Positions 36,636 to 46,680 of a DNA stretch of 64,000 nucleotides are shown in pieces. The position numbers and the translations under genes were made by a program. The DNA comes from Heterodera schachtii (lineage: Eukaryota; Nematoda; Chromadorea; Rhabditida; Heteroderidae). Below the pieces are notes generated by a model. That model was not told where the DNA came from. It was given only the letters and a program-made list of their open reading frames with translations, and ran no database searches. The stretch covers positions 848,342 to 912,341 of the forward strand of contig SIJG01000029.1 of the NCBI GenBank assembly GCA_023374025.1, given 5' to 3'. Each line of letters starts with the position of its first letter. Position 1 is the stretch's first letter.

Positions 36636-37221
36636 AATGATAATTATTATGTTGGTGGTGAACCCCCATTGGTCTCGTGTATAATTTCTGATCGTGAAAT
36701 ATCTCTTCGGTTTTGTATTTTTTTTATCGTTTATCCGCTGACACTCACATTTATTCTGCCAATTTTTTGTGTGTTTGTAAAATCTTGGTAAATAAAATCT
36801 TGGTAAAAGATTCTTGCTAATTGTTTTGGTCCTTATAATAATTGGCTCTATTGCACTTTAACCGTTCCCATCAGCTGATTTTCTCTGTTTTTTGGAAATC
36901 CTGTATAATTTAAGAGTGTGTTTTGCCTATGGCAAGTGATAATTAATTAATTACATAATTATTGCCTGTTTTTCCATATATTTTTTTTGTTGTCTTTCCG
37001 TTGGCCAAAGCAGCAGGTGAAACACCCGTCGCATTCTTCGAATTTCCGTTGTCCCCCGGGGCGTTCCCCCCCCCCCCCCCCCCCCATTTGACAGCTGTTC
37101 CCCCCCCCCCCCTTTCCCCGCCCTTTCAGACGATTTTCCCATGGCCAAAAGATTCGTTCGTCAGGGTTAATTAATTAATTTCCCATTAATTACGCCATTA
37201 TCCCTTTTTTTCTCCGGCAAA
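36636..37221. other. Intergenic with two long C tracts
   Basis: Spacer between NUF2 and the dynein light chain gene. C runs of about 16 and 12 bases sit at 37068-37085 and 37101-37112; the rest is AT-rich. No gene was recognised. Confidence 0.5.
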
Positions 37222-38803
37222 ATGTTCAGTAACATTTTGCAGCGCAAAAACTTCAGGTGAAAATGACTTAAAATGTTGAAAATTAATTAATTTGCTATAT
37301 ATGTTTTTTAAATTTCCCTTATTTCAGCATCCGCAGGTAAAAGCAACGGATTATGTTTTTTCCATGAATTAATCCATCAATTGGGGACAATCCGTGGACA
37401 TTTATTTAATCATTAGTGGGTGGCATCATTTGTATTTTAATCTCTTTATATGTAAGTTTTTTGACATTTTTTGATTGATTATTAAATTAAATATTTTATA
37501 GTAAAAACGATAAAACTTTTGAATTTTTTAAAATTGGGCATACAAAATGAATTGATTTTCTTAATAATTTTCTGATTCAATACAAAACAGTTTAATTAAT
37601 AAACAAATAAAGTTATGATTCTGTTAATTGGACGGTGGCACTTTAGCGGACGGATAACTTAAAGAAGCGTCTTACGATAAACCATTCTTATTGTATTTGG
37701 CTGACTTTTGAACAAATTGAACATTTGGACCGCAAAAGTACTTCGTTCAATTAATTAATTGTTTTGGTGGAAATAACCATTTTTATAAACGATCCTTTGC
37801 TCACGGATTGTCTATTATTTTTATGACCGTTGGCCGAATTGATTTTTAATTATCACTGGTCACGGGCTTTAATGGGTGGGGGTCGTCCCAAAATCGGAAA
37901 TTGCCAAAAACGCAAAAATTTGCGCAAGGAATGCAACGCGACGTTGGCGACAGGCGACGGAGGGCCGCGAAAGCGTTGGGAGCGATGGGCGGAGAGACGC
38001 GCGGACGGAAATCCGAGAGAAAGTGCGGCAGCAGAAAAGCGGCGCGGAGGAGCCACTTTCGGTGGTGATCAAAGCGACCAGCATGAACTTGGACCAACAG
38101 AAACAGGCGCGAAGGGATGGACGGACACTTTGAAAAAAAGGGGGGGGGGGAATTTGGCAAAATGAATGACGGGGAGGGAGGGAAGCGATTGGGAATCATC
38201 GCCAACTGAAGCAAAATCAGAGAAAGTTGACTGATCAGAATTGACCAGAACGGATTCTTTAAAAACCATTAATTAGTCTCTTAATTATCTTGGAGTTGGA
38301 CGAATTGGAAAGTTTTAAAGTTTTACAATCACTCAAAATTGAAGCAATTTAAGCCTAATTTAGTTATTAGTCTTCGCTTGTTTTATCTTTAGTCTCCAAA
38401 AGGGGACAGAATGACAAATAAATGATATTAGCTAATGAAAATTCATTCATTTTCAGGTGGTTGAAATCGCAAACATTGCGTTAGATGTGAGCAAATTTCT
38501 CATATTAAATCCCCAACATTAGTTAATGATAATTACTTTTTTAGACGTGCAATTTGGAGTCGGACATTGCCACTGCGATCAAAGAGAAAATGGACGAATT
38601 TACGGGCAAGCAAAAACAAATTAACGGCTAATTAATTGGCTACATAATTGGCCGATCATTGGCAGAAAATTTATCCACCCTCATCTTCAGGGCAAACTTG
38701 GCACGTCATTGTCGGGCGCAACTTCGGCACTCACGTCAGCTGGCAGCAATATGTGCATTTTGAGGCGGGGAAAATCACCATTTTGGTGTTCCAATGGAAA
38801 TAA
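37222..38803 (+). CDS. LC8-type dynein light chain with N-terminal extension
   Basis: Hub protein of the DYNLL/LC8 family, binding short peptides in dynein and many partners. Six exons give one continuous frame of 141 residues: 37222-37256, a 9-base microexon 37328-37336, 37929-38106, 38457-38486, 38545-38605 and 38691-38803. The LC8 fold is recognised by VVIKATSMN, E-I-A-N-I-A-L-D-T-C-N-L-E-S-D-I-A-T-A-I-K, TWHVIVGRNFGTHVS (human TWHCIVGRNFGSYVT) and KITILVFQWK. Canonical LC8 is 89 residues; here about 52 basic residues precede the domain. Two introns begin with GC, not GT: after 38605 (G|GCAAGC, close to the known AG|GCAAGT class) and after 38106 (CAG|GCGCGA, weaker). All phases agree. The first two exons are chosen because they alone give an ATG in phase; they are less certain than the domain. 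Confidence 0.75.
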
Positions 38804-40022
38804 ATTTTATTTTTTTGAAGTATTTATTTATTCTTCCAAATATTTGTGTTCTTTTTGTCTACCAATTGGGGGGCTGAAAATTTGGTCGGTCTCGGCATCG
38901 CCAAAATTAATTTTGTTTTCATTGATAATAAACCGAAATTAATAATCAAACTTAATGAAAATGAAAATGAAGAGAAGCCAATTTCACTTTGTTGGCCCAT
39001 TGATTGAAAAAAAAGAAAGAAAGAAAGATGGAAAAGGAACGATTAGAAGCGAATGAATTGGGAAGATGTGTTCATGAATGATCATTTGTGGTGTTTTGGT
39101 TGGGTCTCCCCGGGTGGTACAATTACAAATCGCTAATTAATGAACAGAAAAGGGAGAGGGGCGGGGGGGGGGAAATTAGAAAAATTGAAAATGGAAGACA
39201 AAGAAAAGAAAAATTAAAATCGAAAATGGGAGGAACGGTTCCACGACAGACTGTTTGTTTATTATTATTCACTGTTATTCGGCGGAAGTTTCGGGATATT
39301 TTTTGGCATCGCACCGAAGCGCAAACGTCGAAGAGCCAAATTCCATGCCCATTTTCTGTTTTACACCGCAAAACAAAATGGAATAAATTGCCTTGGGCAA
39401 TTCGGCCGCCAAATAATTGCCCAAGGCAAAAAAGTGATGGCCAAATGTGAAAATTGGAGGGCTGGTTGTTGAAGAAGAAGCCTTTTATTTAGTTAGCCTA
39501 TTATTCGGAAGGCGTCGTGAAAGGGACGGCGGACCGCGGGGGGGGGGGGGGGGGGGAGGGACGGCGCTCTTTGCTTTTGCCCGTCCGCGCGATGGGACAC
39601 ACACAAACACTGTCTGAAGAGGGAGGGCGAAGCGCACAAAATGAGCCAATCCGTCGGTCGTCCGCTCCACGCCATTCATCCGCCCCCAATTCCTTCAGCT
39701 GATCTTCCTTCTCTTCCTCCTCTTCATCCACACTTATTGTTGTCATTGACGGACGTTCCGCCTCAACGACCATTCATCACCTCCCCCCCCCCCCTCCCCC
39801 ATTTTCTGTGTTCATCCAATTCCCCTCAATCATCCCTCCGAGGCATTCCCTCCCCCTCCTCTCTCAATGAGTGCAATTACATTCCCTCCCCCCCCCCCCC
39901 CCCTCCTTCGTCCCCCGCTCTTCCCTGGGACCCATTCTCTCTGCCGACTGTATAAAATTGTTGGATTTTCCCTTACCCCGTGCATTTGCCAATCTTTCCC
40001 CCCCTCCACCCCAGCAAAAGCA
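38804..40022. other. Intergenic, with G and C tracts upstream of collagen
   Basis: No gene was found over 1.2 kb. G runs (39162-39171 and 39539-39556) and C runs (39783-39794 and 39889-39902) occur. TATAAAA at 39951 lies about 70 bases before the collagen ATG and could be a TATA box. Confidence 0.5.
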
Positions 40023-41668
40023 ATGATTTCGGCCCGTTCGGCTGGCCTTTTGGCAGTGTCCGCTTCACTGATCGCCATGGCGTCCATTTTCTTTTATTTG
40101 CCTCTGTTAGTGTTCAAAATCCAACGGATAAACGAGCAGCTCAAAGTTGACTCGGACGAATTCAAAGCGATGGCGGACGAAACGTGGGATCAGCTGATCA
40201 CCGTGAGAAGCACGCTACCGCAAGAAATGCTGCTGAGGAAACGAAGACAGGTGATCAAATTTTGAGGGGATAAAGCGGGACAAAGAAAGGCCGACGGAGG
40301 CAATGGATCAGTGCCAATTGTTATAGGCTTACGAACTGCCCAAGGCGTATCCGCTGCACAACAGTTATGCCAAACAGGACGCATATGTTCACGGGCCCAC
40401 CTGCGGTAGGAAATGTCAAAAGCAAACACCACCGCTTGCATTGTTTTGTTTAGCGTGTAACCCACAGAACAATTGCCCAGCGGGGCCGCCCGGCCCGCCG
40501 GGAAAACCGGGAGAAGACGGCATTCCGGGGACTAGAGGGCCGGCCGGGGGGCCGGGACTGCCCGGAAATGCGCCACCCGTCGCGGTCGACCCGGTCAGAA
40601 CGGATGCACAAATACGATAAAAATAAATAAAAACAGAATGCCGGGTGCCGAGTTTGTCCACATGGACCCACCGGACCAGCGGGTCCTCCGGGAGAGTCGG
40701 GGCCGACCGGAGCGGAAGGACTGCCGGGGCCGCCGGGACGGAACGGAGAGGACGGACGAGCCGGATATCCGGGAAACCCGGGCATTCCAGGTTCTTTCAA
40801 ATCGGTGCATGTAATTAAGAAAATAATTTATGTTCAGGGGAAGCAGGCAAGGCCGGAAAATTGGGCGAGTCGGGCCCACCGGGAAGGGACGGAGTGCGCG
40901 GACAGAAAGGCCCACCGGGGCCAAAGGGCGAGAGCGGACCGCCGGGGCCGAAGGGGCCGGACGGATATCCGGGACCGGACGGACAACGCGGCAACGACGG
41001 ATCGCCAGGGCCTTCTGGGCCAACGGGGTAAATTTGTGGACACATTTTGCGATGGCACATTTGTGATTTTTGTAGGGCACTTGGAATTCCGGGCACCGAT
41101 GGACAGCCAGGGGGACTGGGAGTGCTGGGAGCACCGGGCGAAGATGCGCAGGTGGGGAAAAATAATCGAGCCAAAATTGAAACAAAATGCCAACTTTAAA
41201 TTCAGTACTGTCCTTGCCCTCCACGAACCCAAGGCGTGGACAAGCAGCCAACTTATGAGACGGGCGCGTCAGTTCCCGTGGCCAAACCGTACGAAACAAA
41301 GCCATACGAAGTGCCCAAGCAGCAAACGACGTACGACGTGAAGGCGGCGGTGGCGCCCGGAGGGTACGAATCATTGGCGGCGGTCAAAGCGGCGGCGGCG
41401 CCCGTCGACGCTTACCCTTCGCGTGAGAAAATTGATGCCAAACTGATCAGACTTTCGTGCATTGATTGGCATATGATATATTTAATCATTTTCAGCCACC
41501 CAAAAAGCGCGTCAGCCGCCCGCCCAAGCGCCGCCGGTGGACGAAGTGCAGCGATCAGCTGCCCCAATCGGCGAACCCATACCGAAAATTGGTTTCATAG
41601 GGAGGGACGACAAAGACAAATTGAAAAAAAATGAAAATTTGAAGCATTTAAATTTAATTTTCATATAA
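40023..41668 (+). CDS. Nematode cuticle collagen
   Basis: Secreted collagen of the cuticle. Exon 1 (40023-40250) encodes the nematode cuticle collagen N-terminal domain. A hydrophobic segment ([20 protein letters not shown]) is followed by a spacer and LLRKRR, a subtilisin-like processing site (homology box A type). Exon 2 starts at 40327. From about 40455 come Gly-X-Y repeats (for example [19 protein letters not shown]) broken by short gaps, one with N-A-G-C-R-V-C that supplies cross-link cysteines. Repeats continue in exons near 40642-40793, 40841-41028 and 41077-41152. The last exons begin YCPCPPR, the typical Tyr-Cys motif after the triple helix. A tail of about 110 residues rich in Ala, Pro, Lys and Tyr ends at TAA 41666-41668. 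C. elegans has over 150 such genes; the orthologue cannot be named. Confidence 0.93.
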
Positions 41669-42061
41669 TAACAAGTGATCATTTGATCAGCTGAAGAAGA
41701 GTCATTAACCATGGAATTTAATAAAAATAATTAATTAATTGGAAAAAATGAGCAAAATAAGCACGGAGTCGGTGAGAGCAAAGTGAATTGAAAATTTATA
41801 CGAAAATAAACGAAATAAATATTGAAAATACAGACAAAAAAACGAGGGGAGATAAATAAAAAAGATAAAGTTTACTAAAGAAAAATCGGATGGAAGGATC
41901 CATAAAAACATTATGATAAGGGCCTTTTCCATTAATAAAAACTGATAAGGACTCTGCCGAAAATGCTGACGATGTTCGGCAAATGGTGATCATCGCCATT
42001 TGTCCACTTCTCATCCCATTTTCCTCTTTTTTCCCATTTCCATCCCCCCTTCTTTGTGACC
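41669..42061. other. Intergenic between collagen and UGT
   Basis: AT-rich spacer of 393 bases with AATAAA near 41718 and 41807. No gene was recognised. Confidence 0.5.
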
Positions 42062-45000
42062 ATGTCCCCCGCCTTTTCCATCTCCGCTTCTTCTCACTTT
42101 ATTATGCTCCTCCCGCTTCTGGTGTTGCTGCTTCCCGTGCCAATGCCATTGGCTGAGTGTGCCAACATTTTGATGATCAGTCCGTCCCTTTCGCCGAGTC
42201 TTCTCACATCGATGGGCCGCGTGACGGACACTTTGGCCGAGACGGGTCGCCACAATTTGGTCGGTCCGCCGATGGCCAATCAGTGCCTTCCCTCAATTCG
42301 CCTTACACGGGCTTAGAGATAGTACGATACTGTAATCGCCGTAACACCGTAACCCGATGTTGACTGGGCTGAATCTGAACCAAGGGCGTAGCCAGACCCT
42401 TGGCTTCGGGGGGGGGGGGCGCTGAAGTCAAAAATTCGATTTTTAGGGGTGTATTTTTCTTTTTTCAGTCGATTTTAGGGGGTGTATTTACAAAATTTTT
42501 TAGCCATTTTTCGCCAAAGAAGTACTATTTTTTTGCCATTTTGGTCTCCATTTTTCAAAATATGGTAAAATGGGGGCCCGGCGGTGCCGATAGGCGCCGC
42601 CGGCGAAAAATTTTGAGTATTTTAATGCAATTTTTTTAAGAAAATGCTTAAAAATTCAAAAAAATCTACTGAAAATTTTTTACTTTTTTGTGTTTCGGGG
42701 GGGGGGGGGGCTTTAGCCCCCTCAGCCCCCCCCCCCCCCGCCTACGCCCTTGGTCTGAACCCCGGCGGACGGACTCCTTTTCTTGCGCATTCCATGCCTT
42801 TTCCATCCCTTAGACCGTTTGGATCCCGCAGCTACGGCCGTTGGCAATGACCGGCACCAAATTGGCCCACCGAGTGATTCGGACGGACAATTTGTCAGAT
42901 GCGTTTGACAGAGTGCTGCGAACATCGCCCGATCTGTTCGACGAGGAGGCGAACTCTTTCCGCGAAAGGCTGCGGCAAGACGACGCAGTAGTCGAATGGT
43001 GCGAAGGTCAGCACGGAAGGGGGCGGGGGAGTTGAGGGATTTTGGATTAATTTTAGGGATTGTGCCATTTTTGGAATGGACTAATTTAAAAAGAAAATTG
43101 GTGGTTTCTTATCGTAGCGACAAATATTTAATTATTAAATATATTTCAGCTTTTCACCTGAAATAAATTTTACTATTTTTTCTGTTAGAGGAACGGTTTA
43201 ACGTAAATTTGGACAATTTTCACTTTGAGTAACGTTTTTGGTGGGCAATTCTGAGTTAAATAAAGTGATCTCATGTGATTTGGTTGATTTTTCTGATAAT
43301 TTTGGTTATTTTATAAAATGATTTTTTCCTTAAATTTAATTGTTCGGCTTTTCATTTCTCCGCTTATTTGTTAGCTTTCGATTGTTCATTCAAGTGCTTG
43401 TGCAACGCAAAGAACTGCTTGATGAGCTTCGTGCCGAGCAGTTCGAAATCGTATTCATTGACCTAATCGATCTTTGCCTCGTCGGCATTGCCCACCATTT
43501 GGCCATTCCGCGTTTGGCTTTGCTCAGCACAGGCCCAATTCCGGATGCTTATAATTGGCTTCTCGGTAATTGGCAGGAGATATGGCATTTTGATATTTTA
43601 AAATTTTCGGCATCCCACAACCACTGAGCATTATGCCAACTCTGCAAGAGACTGTGCTTCTCGGGCCTCGGATGAATTTGTGGCAGAGGGCACAGAATGT
43701 GTGGCAGTACGCCATGTCATTGTACTCCCAATGGCGAATGTTCCGCCAAGTGACCGATGCCAATGCCAAAATGGCTAAAATTTGAATTCCACCCCCTAGG
43801 AGAACAATGCTTTTCGGGCACACATTTCGCCCGAATTCCCTCGCCTGGAGCAAATTGCCGCGCGACGGATTGACGTCGTTTTTGTGGTCAGCGACGAATT
43901 TGTCGAAGCGGCGGCGCCCACACTGTCAAAGGTCGCCTGCAAATGAGCACCAACAATTAAAGTTGAAAACCAATTAAGGTGGTCAACATCGCTGGGCTCG
44001 GAATGTCCAAAGCGCCGCAACCGCTGCGCCCGGTAATCTTTGGCACGGCAAAACAATTAATTAATTAATTAATTTAAAAAAGGCCATTCTCCGTGCCGTT
44101 TCGTCCGCTCCCCGCGGCGCCGTTTTATTGTCCTTCGGCTCGGTTTCCGAAACTGTTCAAATGGACCAACAAAAGTTGGCCAATTTGTTCGCGGCCATTT
44201 CCCATTTCTCCGATTTCGCATTTATCGTCAAAGTGAGCAAAGCGGACACTTTCAGCCGTAATTTGGCCAAAAAAGTGCCAAACATTCATTTGGTAAGACA
44301 ATGAACATGAACAGAAGCATTTAAATGTTTTTTCAGTTCGAATGGGTGGAACAGACTGATTTACTTGGTAAGTCTTAAGTGATTTTCAATGATTTTGTTG
44401 TTAAAAATGGATTTCAAACACGGAACGGGATACGGTACTGACCAAAAACGGATGAAATTCCTTACAGTATAAAACAGAGAATTAGACGGGATACGGTACT
44501 GACCAAAAACGGATGAAATTCCTTACAGTATAAAACAGAGAATTAGACGGGATACGGTACTGACCAAAAACGGATGAAATTCCTTACAGTATAAAACAGA
44601 GAATTAGACGGGATACGGTACTGACCAAAAAACGGATGAAATTCCTTACAGTATAAAACAGAGAATTAGACGGGATACGGTACTGACCAAAAAACGGATG
44701 AAATTCCTTACAGTATAAAACAGAGAATTAGACGGGATACGGTACTGACCAAAAAACGGATGAAATTCCTTACAGTGTAAAACAGAGAATTAGACGGGAT
44801 ACGGTACTGACCAAAAAACGGATGAAATTCTTACAGTATAAAGAGAATTAGACGGGATACGGTATTGACGAAAAACGGATGAAATTCCTTACAGTATAAA
44901 ACAGAGAATTAGACGGGATACGGTATTGACGAAAAACGGATGAAATTCCTTACAGTATAAAACAGAGAATTAGACGGGATACGGTATTGACGAAAAACTG

Positions 45001-45843
45001 ATGAAATTCCTTACAGTATCGGCCAAAAAAAACTCGGAACAGAAATTGCAAAATGGGATATTTAGGTTTTGGGTCAAATTAAAAAAAAATAAATTTATAC
45101 TGGCAGGTGCCGCCAAAAATCGGAACTTTTGGGCAAATTTCAAAATAAAAAATAAAAAGAAAGAAATTATGAAATACAAGAAATTACGAAAGTTTTCAAT
45201 TTTTGGACGGGCCCATTCCTTTTTTGTGCTTATTGTTCGTCCCGCCTCCCCCGAAAAGCCCATCCTTCGCTGCGTCTGTTCATCTCCCACTCCGGCTACA
45301 ACTCCATGATTGAGTCGGCAATCCGTGGCGTCCCTTTCCTGGCCATTCCGCTGTTCTTTGACCAACTCCGAGTGGCCAAAATGGCGGAATACCGCGGCTT
45401 TGCTCGCATTTTGACCAAATCAGATTTGCTGAGCGTCGACCGGATAAAGGAGGAGATTGGCATAATGTTGAACGACAAAAAGTGAGTGCCAAATTCGAAT
45501 TGACAGTTTTTGTTTTCGCTTCGTCAGATACAAAGCAAACGCTCTTCGCCTGTCCAAACTCCACCGACAAAAGCCAAACCCACCGGAGGAGCAGCTGATC
45601 AGATGGACCGACTTTGTGCTGGAGAACGGACCACTGAAGGAACTGATCCCGGAAAGTGCCGAGTTGGGAATGGTCGAATATTTCTGCTTGGACATTGCGC
45701 TGATTTGCTTGACCATCGCTTTTGCCATTCTTTGGCTGTGCCGGAGGCTTTTCGGCGCACTTTTGGCACGATGGAAGAGAGAAAGCACACTGCAGAGAAA
45801 TGACAGAAAAAAAGTGTCGGAACGGCTGATCAAGGAGGACTGA
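42062..45843 (+). CDS. UDP-glucuronosyltransferase (UGT)
   Basis: ER membrane enzyme that conjugates sugar from a UDP-sugar to small lipophilic compounds (detoxification). ATG at 42062 opens a signal peptide ([19 protein letters not shown]). N-terminal UGT motifs follow: [27 protein letters not shown], then after a 554-base intron [10 protein letters not shown]. Further exons: [13 protein letters not shown] (to about 43566), [31 protein letters not shown] (from 43800), N-I-A-G-L-G-M-S-K, and [17 protein letters not shown]. The nucleotide-sugar-binding signature is [20 protein letters not shown] with IPLFFDQ (exon 45259-45480). The C-terminus has a membrane helix ([17 protein letters not shown]) and a basic cytosolic tail, with the stop at 45841-45843. 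Intron 1 holds a MITE; the intron before the signature exon holds a 61-bp array. One intron (43567 to about 43610) ends TTTTCG rather than AG. The join near 43007-43375 is unresolved. Confidence 0.9.
42380..42753. mobile_element. MITE with hAT-like terminal inverted repeats
   Basis: A non-autonomous DNA element of 374 bp in intron 1 of the UGT gene. The ends are perfect inverted repeats of 12 bases (CCAAGGGCGTAG at the left, CTACGCCCTTGG at the right) and continue less perfectly into G- and C-rich runs. The same six bases TCTGAA flank it (42374-42379 and 42754-42759), consistent with a target-site duplication. The GGGCGTAGCC end sequence resembles ends of some hAT-type MITEs in invertebrates (recalled, not searched); hAT elements normally duplicate 8 bp, which is not clean here. 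The interior is AT-rich with no transposase frame. Confidence 0.75.
44425..45019 (+). repeat. 61-bp tandem array in UGT intron (10 units)
   Basis: Ten units start with ACGGGATACGG at 44425, 44486, 44547, 44608, 44670, 44732, 44794, 44852, 44913 and 44974. Spacing is 61-62 bases, with one 58-base unit; the last unit is partial. Each unit holds TACTGAC (TATTGAC in the last three) and, about 16 bases later, TTCCTTACAG (slightly shortened in the 58-base unit). Copies are almost identical, so the array is young or homogenised. It lies in the intron between the F-E-W-V-E-Q exon and the HSGYNS exon of the UGT gene. Confidence 0.97.
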
Positions 45844-45897
45844 TCAGAGTTGAATCAAACAGACTCTGTTTGTGTATTTTATTGTCAATTTTCATAA

Positions 45898-46680
45898 TTA
45901 TTTCCACTGAATGTGTGGCAAATGCCAACAATCAACTGAAGGTTCAATGCCTTTCCGTTGTGCAATTTTCGTTTCTGTTGTTGAGGCGAATGCCCGCGAA
46001 ACTGTACACTTTTCGCTGTTGGCATTGGTCATGCCGATCAAAAGTTGATGCTGTAAATTGACCTTCTTTGGCTGTTTCTTGGCACATTTTGCCCTTTCCC
46101 ATTTCCAACCTTCGCTTTCGTCCGTTTTTGTGCCATTGAATGCGTCGTTCAGCTGCCGCACTTCGTCCAGCGTCAGACTGGGCGGTTCGGGAAGACAATC
46201 GAGCGAAGAGGCGAAGTCGGCGGCCGAAAGGGGAGGAGAGAAGGGACGGCGCGCAGAAGCGGAAGAAGGCGGAGGAGAAGCATCTGCGAAGAAATCGAAT
46301 GGAAAAAAGGCGGGAAAAGCGGACAAACCGTCGACGGGGAGAAAGCCAACCGAAAATGCCAAGGGGGACAAAGGGACGGGGGGACGAACAGCGCCAGGGG
46401 CAATGCCAACGGCGACAGAAGAAGCAGAAGAAAAAGGAGAGATCGAAGCAGTGGCAGCAGCGGAAAAGCACCGGCGGGGTGGGGCAGAAACTGAAGCTGA
46501 ACACGTGCAGAGTGGGCAAATTGAGTGGGGGGGAGAGAGAGGAAAAGCTCCAAATTGAGTGGGGGCGGGAGAGGGAGGAACAGCTCCAAATTGAGTGGGG
46601 GCGGGAGAGGGAGGAACAGCTCCAAATTGGGTGGGGGGGGGGGGTAAAGCGCACCGTTCCGCTGTTTGTTGGTGTTCCAT
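45898..46680 (-). CDS. Possible Pro/Ser/Ala-rich protein with 12-residue repeats, unrecognised
   Basis: Open frame of 260 codons on the minus strand, starting at ATG 46680 (MEHQQTAERCALPPPP). The first part carries three copies of a 12-residue unit P-T-Q-F-G-A-V-P-P-S-P-A. The middle is Ser/Ala/Pro-rich. The last ~90 residues have normal composition (SLTLDEVRQLNDAFNGTKT, K-V-N-L-Q-H-Q-L-L-I-G-M). No domain, signal peptide or splice signal was recognised. Biased GC-rich DNA can hold such frames by chance, and the other two minus frames are also open for over 230 codons. It ends 55 bases from the UGT stop, tail to tail. Doubtful. Confidence 0.35.
   Translation of the reverse strand: MEHQQTAERCALPPPPTQFGAVPPSPAPTQFGAVPPSPAPTQFGAFPLSPPHSICPLCTCSASVSAPPRRCFSAAATASISPFSSASSVAVGIAPGAVRPPVPLSPLAFSVGFLPVDGLSAFPAFFPFDFFADASPPPSSASARRPFSPPLSAADFASSLDCLPEPPSLTLDEVRQLNDAFNGTKTDESEGWKWERAKCAKKQPKKVNLQHQLLIGMTNANSEKCTVSRAFASTTETKIAQRKGIEPSVDCWHLPHIQWK
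46517..46640. repeat. 36-bp tandem repeat, about 3.5 units
   Basis: Units of 36 bases start with GCTCCAAATTGAGTGGGGGC at 46547 and 46583, with a diverged third at 46619 and a partial unit before 46547. The period is a multiple of three, so the minus-strand reading frame is kept and gives a 12-residue protein repeat. Confidence 0.85.

Noticed and set aside
44425..45019. Satellite or transposon terminal array
   Set aside because: No terminal repeats, target duplication or coding region; units are confined to one intron, so it is listed as a tandem repeat.
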